Below are positions 1 through 10,904 of a stretch of DNA of 64,000 nt, in pieces. The notes under the pieces were generated by a model. The model did no database searches. It had not been told where the DNA came from and saw only the letters and a program-made list of their open reading frames with translations. Positions within the stretch are counted from its first letter, which is position 1. Each line of letters begins with the position of its first letter. This DNA comes from Rachycentron canadum. Lineage: Eukaryota; Chordata; Actinopteri; Carangiformes; Rachycentridae. The DNA lies in contig CM076653.1 in NCBI GenBank assembly GCA_038496675.1, positions 16,634,902-16,698,901 on the forward strand. Reading direction: 5' to 3'. A program made the translations under genes and the position numbers.

Positions 1-1108
1 CGGAATCCCTACTATTGTCAAAGCATCAGGGAACCTGCTGTACTGCCACTGTGGTTGGCCCAAACATTAAAGTGGAGGCTGCTTTTCACACAGTGCTAAG
101 TTTGTCTTATGATCAAATCAATGATAAATAAAGTTAAACTTGACTGACAGAAATCTGACAGGTACAGTGAGCAGCCTTGACCTCAGCACTGAGATGTTGG
201 ATTTGCACACTGGTTTATCTCCAGGGGAATGTTTAATCATCCTGAGACAACAGTAAACACCTGTCAGATCACTGAAACACCTCTGAAGAAACAACCTGAT
301 TCTCAGCACAGGGTGGAGAAGAGGTTATTAAAGGTCCATACAGTCAAGGTCAAAGGTCAAACCTCTGTGTCTTCTTTTATTATAAAGCAGATCTAGGTTC
401 TATATTAATACAGTGAAAGTATCAAAGGTCTCAGTCCACAATGCTCACAGCCTGTTTTCAGAAACTGAGCCTTAAAACCAGCCTCAGAACTTCTGGGGCT
501 CTGGATGTCACAACATAACAGTCACCACACGCTCAGCCACGGCCCAAGCCCCGCCCACCTGGACGCACCATTCAATCTTACAGGATTTAGTTTTTGAGTG
601 TTAACCCGAAATCTGCTATATTTTTATTGGATCACAAAATAGTCAGCCAATCAGAAGAGAGAACACTCAAAAACTACACTGGTTACACTATACTGATGGT
701 TTTTATATAAATATATTTTCAGATAAAACTCTAGAGAAGTTCAAATATGGACCTTTAACACTTCCGCGAAGGGGAGGGGAGGTAGTTTCCTGTGGCTGAG
801 GACCTATGTGCATCTCCATACTACAAAGATGAACAGTATGAGCAGGTAACATTAGTCATTTGTGCTGAGGGCACAAATGGGGTTAATAAGCAGCCTCTTT
901 TTCAGGTTTCACACACCGTCAGCTGTCCTCTCGTTACATGACGCACCACAACAATACCACACAAACTGATGCTGCACCCACACTGACCTACACTACACCT
1001 GTCCCCTCTGCATGACTCATTCACTGAGCTGTTCATTTGATTTTCACAGATGACAGTAGTTTGTATAAGCAGCTGTACAAAGTGTGGTTAGGTGAATAAA
1101 CACACACA

Positions 1109-1165
<57 letters not shown>

Positions 1166-1649
1166 TTATTTTCAAGAACACTGTGTGAGAAGTGAGGGAA
1201 TGCTGAAAAACTGGTCCAGGATAAAGGCCTGGACTGAAACAGGGAGTTGACAGACACTGCTGACAGGCAGGAACATTAAGTCCAAAGTCCTAACAGACTG
1301 TTTCACTGAGGCAGGACCAGGCCTCCTGCTTCAGGGCAACAACTGTCATGGTGAAGCCTGGAAACACAGTGCATCCAGAAAGTCTTCAGACCCTTCCACT
1401 ATTTTACTTCCTGATCATCAGTAACACACAGGTGTCTACCTCACCTTCAGCAGCAGCAGGTTAGCCCACATTATCTCCCTGCACTGTCTCCCTCACACAG
1501 TCAGAGTCACGTATTAATGGTTTGCAAAGACATCCTGTCAGCTGGAAACCTGAGGTCAGAGCTCTGCTGCTCTTTCATGTGGTCATTGCAGCATCATTAA
1601 ACTCCCTCCATCACTCATCATGACCTTTTGTGTGGGAAAGTTGTGTGAG
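1..1649. other. Left-edge non-coding sequence
   Basis: No exon recognised on either strand. If ZUP1 is intact, this lies in its large intron upstream of the peptidase exons. It contains a (CA)n microsatellite at about 1101-1163. Confidence 0.4.
1101..1163. repeat. (CA)n microsatellite
   Basis: CA dinucleotide run interrupted by two extra A bases. The cysteine-valine peptide read on the opposite strand is an artefact of it. Confidence 0.95.
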
Positions 1650-3425
1650 TCTTTTTAGTCAAACAACAAACATGGTAGTTTACTGAACCTGGCCTTTTCT
1701 CTACTCTGACAGACCCGGAAAATCTGGGTGCAAACATGGGAGACACCTTGGCTGAGGCTTTAGACAGTGGGTGTCAACTAACCCAGACCAGATCCCCAAC
1801 CGAAAAGTTTAGATCTCTGCATTGTGAATTTTAATACCTGGTTTGTCTGGCTTTTGCCACACAAACGTCTTTCAACCTCTTTCAGCAGTCATGTGTATTG
1901 TGTATTGAGTATATTGTGTGGTATGCAGATGTTCTGGGCACAGGGGGCTGGTGTCTGAGACCCTTGGGTGGGCCTTTAAGGTTGTGTCATTTGCAGAGGT
2001 CACACCAGTGGTCTCATGTACTGCTGTGTTGACAGCCAACCAGAACTCAGTTAGCCACTGATCCTAGTCTTGATGGTGATTTCCTACAAAAGAGGCGATC
2101 TTGGGCTTCGGTGTCTTATCGACTCTATCAGATTAGTGGGGTGGTGGTATGGTGTTGTGAGCTTCTGGGTCACACCCCATGCTAGGCATCAGTTGGTTTT
2201 TTTTAACCCCACAGCATATGAATGTCATTTTTTTAGAATCTCTCAGACCTTTTGGGATTGTGGTTTCAAGAGCATTTCAGGAGTGATTTCAAGGGCGTCT
2301 TCATCCATCCCAAATGATCGCCAAAGAGGCTGTTGTGAAAATAAACCAGAAACTGTGGCACAAGCACATCTGAAGGTACATACTGGTACAACACTCCTTG
2401 CTGCTGTTGATAGTGAATGTGGCCAGGTGTGGGCAGGCAGATGGTTTGACCAAGGTCTTCCATTAGGTGTCAAACTTGATAAAGTAAATCTTAAATATCC
2501 TGCAAAGAGCTGGGCAGATCTGACCAGCATTGTTTTGCAACAGTGACACACACACGCGCTACCTTCCTATGGTGGAGACGCACGGGACAGAGTCCAGCTG
2601 GTGAGTGGTGCTTTGGATCAGTTGAATGTCCAGGTCAGAGTGCTGTGGTCGATGAATACTCCAATGTTTTCCTTCCAGGTAGTGAAACCCCTTTTCCACT
2701 GCCCACATGACAGGTAGACAGTCTTGAGCTGGGATCCCTCAGTTCAGCACCACGGAGAGCTCTTAATGCAAAGGCGATGATATTGTCTTCGCCTTCGGTT
2801 GTTTGCATCAGGACAGCCGCCGCCCTCACATTGCTAGAGTTACAGTGAACCTGAAAAGTGTGGTCTTAGTTTCTCAAAGGGAGTCCGGCACTGCTCTGCC
2901 CATTCCCACTGTACACCCTTTATTGTGGTTATTGACAGAGCCCACAGTGTCTGCTAACCTGGGAATGAACTGTGGTACCAACCTCTGGGGACTTTTCAAG
3001 TCTATGGGTGCTGGATAGGGAGTGATGGTGAAGGTGAGTTGGGTGAGTAGGAGATGGCAGCTCTTGACATTGAAGTTTAGTTGGGCCTGTTGTAGTTACG
3101 GGAACACCACTTCAAGATCAGATGTCGCTCCCGAGTCTTGGAAAAGGACACTTTCCATCACCCACTGGAAGGTGGCACCCACATTCAAAGTATGACTTTA
3201 GACTGGGAACGGCCTAGGTGAGTAATCATGTCTTCTGCTCTCCTCAGCCATAGCTACCTGTCAATATCTACTGTGGAGGTCCAGACAGCTGAAGTACTGA
3301 GTCCTTTGCAAGGATTTCAACCACATTTACATTATCCCCCTTTATATTTACAGTCAACCAACAAACACAGTAGTTAATCAGACTTAGCCTTTTTATACCC
3401 TGACAGGCCCTGACCATCTGGTTTA
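1650..3425 (-). mobile_element. Degenerate Ty3/gypsy retrotransposon relic
   Basis: On the minus strand, 2829-2635 encodes an RNase H-like piece (AVLMQTTEGEDNIIAFALRAL, as in gypsy 'AVL.Q...PIAYASR.L'). Further along, 2470-2240 gives an integrase zinc-binding-like stretch (HNSLFGDHLG..KT.LK). That is the correct gypsy pol order, but frames are broken. Similar segments at about 1656-1715 and 3353-3412 (both CAAACAAACA-type runs followed by CCTTTT..ACYCTGACAGRCCC) may be diverged terminal direct repeats. Long dead, with most of the element deleted. Confidence 0.6.
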
Positions 3426-4142
3426 TTAACTGAACCATTTCTAGTCAGATTTAAGTCATTTGTTGTAAGCAGATTAGTAAGAAGTTCAGATTTGAAGAGT
3501 GGTCCATTACTCCTTTGTTAACTGAGCAAAACCCACATGACAAATAAATCAGATAAATCTCATGTGACTGCATCCAATTCGAAACAGGCTATAAGTACAT
3601 TATACAACCAACACTTTTAATTCAGCCTGTGATTTACAGTGTAATTTCACTGTATCAGGGCTAGCACCTCCAAACCTGTGGCCATGGTTCTCTGGAAAAT
3701 GGTGGAATCTTCCCTCTAGTTTGGGAGAGAGTCAGAAGAGAAGCTCAGAGCTTCACTGACCTGTTGTTACCAGAGCTCAGCCTGAGAGAGGACATGTAAA
3801 ACTACACTCAGATGGTTTTTGGTTATTAAAATCACAAATCTAAGTACTGTCAGTATTTTACTGTCACCTGATCCATGTAACTAAATTAGACCGTATTAGA
3901 CTAGAAAGGATTATCTACTTCTCAGAATCCCATTGTGAAAAATTAATGAGTGAAGGAGAAGAAAAGTATAACACCAGCAGATTTATATTCATACTTCACA
4001 TGAATGGTGAAAGAGGCCGTATCAGCACCAAACCTTCATGATGGAACACAGGGAGGAATGTAAGGACTGAGCTGACTAAACCTACCCGTTGTTGGTCTTT
4101 GCTGCTTTTAAGGTTGTGGTTGCAGGACATGAACAAACATAC

Positions 4143-7100
4143 CCTGAGTTCTGGTTGTGCTGTCATCCACCCCCGAAGCCAGAGACTCCATCATCTCAGC
4201 CCTCCTGCAGTGAAACTCTGCAGGGGCCATGTGGCCCCTGGCCACAGCTCTCTCCATGGTCCTCTCCATCTGTTTGCGGTAGCCGCCTTTGCCGTCCAGA
4301 CCAAACTGTCTCTGCACAGTCACATACCACACAGGTCAGGGTGATGATTGCAGTCTTGTGAAAGCATAAGACTGAGAGCTCACACATACCCAGACATGTG
4401 CTGCTTCACCACATAAACTCAGAGAGAACCACAAGCTTCAGATAGAGGAAACATCAGGAGACTGTTCAGACCAAACACTCAACTGCTGAACCAGGTCTGG
4501 AGACAGGGATCTGACCCCTCCATGAACATGTCAATTCATATTTTGAAATGTATGTGTACCTCTGTAGAATGTCACATGCCGTGTAATACCTGATTTAACT
4601 ATGTTTCATATAGTTTAGTGTGGTTAGGAGAAACAGTCTTGGATACCATATTTCAATATTAAAATAAAATCAACAGGACTTTATCTTTGTTTTAAAAGAC
4701 TTTTATATTATTTGAACTTTTTTTTCAACATTTAGATAAGACCTGTAGTCACTGTTGATGAAAGTGTGTAGAACTGGTTCATAAGCCCCAAATACTATAA
4801 TTAACCATAATTCTGTAATCACAGCTCAATACAAAAAACAGTCAGGCTCCAAACTGCACTGAGTCTACAGGACAACGCTGTGTCCCATGTAACACTCACA
4901 CTTTGGTTAGGGACACTGATGTCTGTTAAGTAATGTGTAGGAGGTTTCCTGCTGCTCATCATGTGGACATCAGCCTCAACAGTGTGGTGACACACACTGT
5001 ACATGACTGACCAGCATCATGTTGACAAGTGGGGTAACTAAAGTCACAGACTTTAGACAATTAGACTGTATTGGGTTAGACTGTATCCTAGCATTAATTA
5101 ATTAACTATTTATTTAATTAATTTGTTAAATGATTATATAATTAAAAAAATGATGAATTATATGAATGTTATGTCCATTTGACTTTGTCATTACGGGTCC
5201 CATGACCCGTAATGACAAATCAGTCATGAGCAAAAATTTTAATTTACAAACACATTAAAGTCCTCAGTTGAAGGCAGCTGAAGCAGCTGTGTATCACTAT
5301 CTCTCTACATTCATCTGTACAGGTGGTGAAACTGTATAGGTTTGTCAGCTCACAGTAAATACTGGATATGTGATTACCGCTTCAGTCTGAACATGTTTCT
5401 GTGGTTCAGTGTAGTTTGAATTTCAGCGGTTTAGACAAACGTGAGATGAACTCAATGACTGTGATGATGGGATCTGATCTGGGACACACTAGCTTCCAGC
5501 TGCTCACTGGAGTATAAAAGTGACTGTGAGGACAATGTGCTGACGTTGAGGGTTCAGGTCTTACAACTGAATAAACTAAAAAAGCCTCAGTCATTATACA
5601 TTGACAAGAGGGCAGCAGGTCAGCTACAGTTTAACACTTGTCAGCACCATGAATTTATGGTCATCTAAACAACATGTGTTGCTGTTGCTCTGAACTGTAG
5701 GGATTCTGTGTTCCATAGTCCAGACCTGTAGCTTCTTGAACTCCTCCCTCTCCTGCTGAGCCTCCTCCTGCCTCCTCCGCTGCTCCTCCTCCTGCTGCAG
5801 CTGTGCGGCCAGCTTCCAGTCTGAGCCCAGACTCCCTGCAGCAGGTGAACCAGAGGCTGAGTGGGCATCAGATCAGACAGGTTCATGAGACTGTACAGAG
5901 GTCTTTAAAAGACAACAGAGAGAAGTAAATGATGTGATGTACACCCACCTGCTCCATAGTCTAAGTGCAGTTCCACATGCTCCTGCAGAGAGAAGCTGTC
6001 ACTGCAGATGACAGAGCACATGGGACACTCAAGTCTCCTCTCTCCTAAAAAACAGTTTGAAAACTCCTGTCAGTTCCATTTTATATGGCAGATGGACTGA
6101 TGGTCTTCTTGGTTTTTTGAAACCAGAAGAAACCAAATGACCCTGATGGTCATTAGATAGAATGAAGGTTAAAGGCTCTTCAGCATCGGCTTCACTTTAC
6201 AGACCCAGAGTCCAGATCCACTTTTACAGTCTTTTGTCTGAACTTATTAAGTTTCCAATTGAAGAAGATAAAGGATAAATCATGAATATTAAAAATAAGA
6301 GAAAAAAAACAAAAAATAAAATAGATGAAATCTTTACTTTGGCTGTTTCACAAACATTATGAACTTGAGAAAATACAGAATTTAAGTAAAACTTAATCAA
6401 ATGATTAATATTGATTATTGTTAATTAACACAAATTAGCACCAGACTAACTGCAATGCTGTGTCTGATGTGTCATTATTTCTGCAGGTGTTTAATCATAA
6501 GAATTAGAGACCACTTTGACTTGATGTTTCTACAGTTCATCCTGAGGGGAACATGTTCATGAACTATTTCACACACTGACAAACGTCTTGTACAGATGCA
6601 GAATAAAGAGAAGACGCACCTGAGACACTGCTGGATGATGTCATGGCAGGTGAACATGCCTCCGGTGCTGCCCCTAAACAAAGAGCAGTCATGAATAAAG
6701 ATACATCACGAACATGTGTGTGGCTTAGGGCATCTTAACTTCAGAAACAGAGCACTCTTCTGTCTCCTCTGCTCTCAGCTGACTGCTGGTATTTGTGGAC
6801 TAGATGCTGCAGATTAACTCTGTGCTGATTACAGTAGGTATCTGAACTGTACATTCTGTACACGGCAGCAGATGCAGATCTCAGAGCAGTTACCCTCAGC
6901 TGAGCGCTGCTCCTCTAGATGCAGCTCAACATGCTCCTGCAGAATGAAACAGCTGCTGCAAACCAGTGCACACATAGGGCAGGAGAACAGCTTCTCTGTA
7001 ACAAACATACATCTAGTCAATGCTTAATTTTAAAATTTCAAATAAACTTTGAGGAGGGTGAACCTTTTCTCACCTTTTCTCTGTGAAGACAGCCGCCTCT

Positions 7101-7578
7101 GTTTGACTTTGTTGGGGTCAGATTCAAACCCATTGTTGTCCTCCTTATGATGCTTTATAGTCTCTGGTCTGGTTTCAGGACTCTGTGCTGTCAACGTGAT
7201 GGGTTCAGTTTTCCCAGGCGATGAATTTCCACTTTCAGATGTGCTGCTCTGTTTAGGTCGCACTGAGTCTGTGGTCCTTACACCAGCTGGATCACAGTTG
7301 TCCCCAGCTGAACAGGCCTGAGAGGTCTGGGGCTCCTCGCTCTCAGTGACACCCATGTCTGCTGCACCAGAGATGGATGTGATGCGAGCGGCACCCTGTG
7401 CCGTGAGCTGCTCCTCTGGATGAGCAGAGCTGATGTGGAAACACAGTTCATCATAGGACACTCCAGACAGGGAGCAGAGCGGGCACTGCACATCGTTTTC
7501 CAGGTGGCTGAGAAGAATATGTGTCTTCATGTCCTCCACCAGCAGTACCTCCTCTCCACAGATGTCACAGGTCAGCAT
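4143..7578 (-). CDS. zup1: ZUP1/ZUFSP, zinc-finger ubiquitin-binding deubiquitinase (5' exons only, partial)
   Basis: ZUP1 is a C78-family cysteine protease that cleaves K63-linked ubiquitin chains and acts in the DNA damage response. Five coding exons are visible in order: 7578-7074, 6995-6894, 6044-5949, 5835-5726 and 4311-4143. All have GT-AG ends and matching phases, giving about 327 codons. Two C2H2 fingers lie at residues 4-25 and 32-53, and two more at about 174-194 and 209-229 (both ending QEHVELH). A Glu/Gln-rich ubiquitin-binding helix follows (DWKLAAQLQQEEEQ), then the linker RQFGLDGKGGY...MMESLASGVDD, which matches the conserved stretch before the peptidase domain. The catalytic Cys exon (a WGCGY-like motif is expected) was not found between 1 and 4142, so the gene either continues past the left edge across an intron of over 4 kb or has lost its 3' part. 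The ATG at 7578 follows a plausible 3' splice site (CTGTAG), implying a non-coding first exon upstream. It is head-to-head with KPNA5. Confidence 0.9.
5184..5219. repeat. Perfect inverted repeat (16-bp arms, 4-base loop)
   Basis: Left arm 5184-5199 is exactly complementary to right arm 5204-5219, with the loop CCAT between. It lies in an AT-rich stretch inside the ZUP1 intron between the exons at 5726 and 4311. Confidence 0.9.
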
Positions 7579-9439
7579 GGCTGCAGCCTACAGACACACA
7601 CTTTCCTACAACAGAAACACAGAGTAGCCACACAAGCACAGTCAACTTAATAAACATGGAAAAGTCTACTTTCTTAAGGCACATTTACTGTGTTACTTCA
7701 GGGAAGCATGAAACCCTGGTGTATTTGAGTTTAGGGGGGCAGAGAATCCAGATGTATTCACAGGTGGGATCAAGTGGTGACAGAGAAACAGTGGGGAATG
7801 GTGAGGTTTCTTGTCCTGGTCAGTGCTGACTCCTGCTGGCTGTTCTTTGGACCTGTCAACCTGCTGAGTCAGCACCTGCCTGAGCAGCTGAGGCCACATG
7901 GAGGTGAAATGAATTCTAATTAAATATAACAAAGAGTTGAACAAACATCAGGTGTGCTTCACCTTGTCCTATATAAGTGAAGGACCAGATGAGAAACATT
8001 TCTTCATCATTACCAGCAGATATAACCAGAAACATCTAATTGATTTGCTAAAGCAGAAAAATATTAAACACAACTGGGTAAAGTTTACTGGAGTCGTTCA
8101 GGAGCAGGTCAGACCTGTGACAGGTGAAAGGCCAACACACAGTCTGAGTCAAGTGTTGTTGTCCCTCCAGATCACTTCACTGCTCCAGGTCTCTGGATCT
8201 ACAGCAGGATTTACTCCAGTCCTCATCATGTTTGATGATGGTGGTGGAGACTCTGTCTAATACTGCAACGTCTCCCATAGTTCAAGTGGACAAAGATCCG
8301 GACTGTGAAGGCCACATCCTTGTCAGACCCTCTGAGGATGGAGACTCGTCCTGTTTCTCCTTTAGTTTCTCACCATGACGAGTCATCACAATAACAAAGG
8401 TAGGTCACGTGTCTGTTGAATGAAACCTGCAGGGACCCTTTTTTTCCAATGTGACCTTGCTTGTGAATGAGTGCTGAGGTTTATACTGTGAGCTCGGCAA
8501 TGTTACAGAGTGTAACGCTGCCTTTAGTGACATCCTCGTAAATTATCACATTTTTGAAAGGAGTTTGGCTTGTGAGGCACACAACCACCGCTGCAGTCAC
8601 AACGGTATCTGACCACAGTTTTCACACAGTGAGGCACTAAACCATGTGATGGAAATCTACTCACGGTCACTACAGCACTCTCAGTTCAGACAGGAGGCAG
8701 CAGGAAGCTTTACTTTCCTTTCTTCTGTTTCAAAACCAGCACTTCTTCTTCGCCCCCCCCCCCACCACTTCTTCTTCTTCTTCTTCTGAGGATTGTTTAC
8801 AAACGCCGAATTGGTGCCTTACCGCCACCAACTGGTCTGGACTGTGAATTACTCTAATTTTTACAATATTTCATAAAAACAACATATTCTTAATAGAACG
8901 AGTCTAACATGCTGAAACAGGATTGTACATATCTATTAAATCAAAGTGTACGTTTATATATTCCTTCCCAACAGGAAATCTTCCGGCTGTAGCAGAGGAT
9001 CTCAGCCTGACTCTGCCCGGATGTAGAAGTTCATGGGCCAGAGTCAGGCTGGGGACTGCCTGATATTTCTAACATGATCTACTGTCACATCTGCCTGAAT
9101 TATATTAGCCTAGCTTGAATAGTTTGTTATGGTCTTTTCCTTTGACCCCTGTAACCTCTTCGTCCTTCCCTTCAGTCTGCTTCATGATGCTCCTGCTCAT
9201 GGCATCTCATGAACAGGGGCCTCATCACAAGCTGACAGGTGGAGCTGTAACCGGTTAGCTCGCTAGCTAGCTTCCGCCACTGGTTAGTTCACGCTAATTC
9301 CTGGGATTCAATTGAAACCTGCCAACTTTATTCCCACATTGTTTTAATTCAAGTTGAAATAAAATGAATAAAATTCGATGGTTTTCCGCAGCAGCAGCTC
9401 ATGTTTGCCATCTTCTCTCTCTGTTTGCTATGCTGTCGG
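7579..9439. other. ZUP1-KPNA5 intergenic region
   Basis: No protein-coding signal. It probably contains the untranslated first exon of ZUP1 on the minus strand, not located. It includes a teleost-type repeat fragment at about 8745-8850 and a 13-bp inverted repeat at 9003-9051. Confidence 0.45.
8745..8850. repeat. Dispersed repeat fragment with C-run and (CTT)n
   Basis: A run of C, then repeated CTT, then GAGGATTGTTTACAAACG and TACCGCCACCAACTGG. This arrangement is a recurrent dispersed sequence in fish genomes, recognised from memory; the class is uncertain. Confidence 0.4.
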
Positions 9440-9657
9440 CTCACTGCGGTCAGCTGTTCTGGGGCCCATCAGCCCGGTTCAGGTCCACTCTGTCCGGTCC
9501 ACCTCGGCCTGACCTCACACAGCTGACGGAAGTGACGCGGGATGTTGTTGATGCGAGGGGCTTGCTGGGAGAGTTTTAGCCGGACGCCATTTTGCTCCTA
9601 GAAACGGAGGGAGAGCAGCAGCGGTAGCAGCGACCGTAGAGCCGAACACCGTCCCAG
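9440..9657 (+). promoter_or_regulatory. KPNA5 promoter and non-coding first exon; possible shared ZUP1/KPNA5 promoter
   Basis: GC/CpG-rich stretch without a TATA box. It carries an ETS-like element fused to a CRE half site (ACGGAAGTGACG, 9526-9537) and a YY1-like GCCATTTT (9586-9593), as in housekeeping promoters. A consensus 5' splice site (CAG|GTAGGT) ends the first exon at 9657 and would join exon 2 at 10900. The transcription start is inferred to lie at about 9,550-9,620. ZUP1 runs the other way 2 kb to the left and may share this region, although its first exon was not located. Confidence 0.6.
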
Positions 9658-10899
9658 GTAGGTCAGGGCTTCAGTGGGTAAGAGGCTCGGTGTTACTTGG
9701 CTGCGCTGTGGAAGCTGTCAGGGCGGTTAAATACACCCGCGATGTGTGACTCAGCGAAGCGTTAGCCGAGGAACTAGCCGTGAAGCTAGTTCACGACTGA
9801 CCAGGAGCAGCTGAGACCCGTGTTGTTGTGTTACCCGGAGAGGTGTTAGTAAAGTTGACGGAGCACGGAGCTACTGGATGATCAACCTTAGCTGGGGCCT
9901 TTAGATCAGGATCGGGCCGTAGCCTCTCATGCTAACAGCCGTCACTGTTAGCATGTGCAGCTAGCTGGTTGTGGGAGGGAGGTGGTCATGACCTCTTTTC
10001 CTGTGCGGGGGGACGGCTGGTGTAGCACGGCCTCCACCTGAGAAGTCTCCTGTGTGTTAGTTTATCACCAGAGGTGTAGCTGTCTGTGTCACATTCAGCG
10101 GGAGCTCTCATGGACGTGTTGTGGTCTGACTCTCAGTGTCGGGCTGAGGAAACCAGTCCCTCTGCATAGTGTAGCGGCAGACCACAGCCAGTTTTTGTCT
10201 AACGATCTGTCAAGTTATACAGGTTAAGTCCACATCGGACTGGATGTAGATTCAAACATTGTTATTTCATGGCCTTTTCATGTCTTTATTCTCTTCTGTA
10301 GTTTCAGAGCTGGTTCTCAGACACAGATGCATGTGAAGGCTGGTCCAGCCACAGTGTCCTGGGCCCAGTCCTCTTGTTCACCATTCATTTAACTTGATTT
10401 AAAGCACATCGCCTCTTCCCTCAATGATCCTTGAGTGATTTATCATTATTCATTAATACCAAGCTTGTCATCATTAATCTGGGTTGGTTGCTTCAAAGTG
10501 ACTATGTGACTCTTTGCACGCTGCAGTTAGTGTTTAATTCGTTTTATTTTGTAGTGATTGTGTGGAGATAGCGAGCCAGTAAATGATTGAGATGAATCTC
10601 TTTTACCTGCTTCCAGACAAATAAACATAATAATACAAAGTAATAACAATCTGTATAGTGACCTATAATAGTCCAGTGCCTCTCCGTAGAAGAGTCTGGT
10701 TTCTGTTTGTTTCTTTGTAAAGTGATTTAGAGACGTTTTCTGTTATCCTGTTTAAATCCAGGTGAAGTTAATTAAAAAGATGATTATTTCGGCATTTCCA
10801 ACTGGAATAAGATGCCGTCACTGAGTCATGATCCCCCCCACGTGCAATAAGTGAATGCAGCTGGATCATGACTACCTGTTCTTCACTCTCACTCTTTAG
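9658..10899 (+). other. KPNA5 intron 1
   Basis: Begins GTAGGT and ends TTTAG before exon 2. The first 350 bases are CpG-rich, a continuation of the promoter island; the rest is ordinary AT-richer sequence. I see no other gene or repeat in it. Confidence 0.6.
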
Positions 10900-10904
10900 A
10901 CACG

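Noticed and set aside
2070..2546. 158-codon plus-strand open frame
   Set aside because: Antisense to the gypsy integrase relic; the plus-strand protein resembles nothing and the minus strand explains the sequence.
9364..9579. 71-codon frame just upstream of KPNA5 exon 1
   Set aside because: Falls in the CpG promoter and shows no family features; a chance GC-rich frame.
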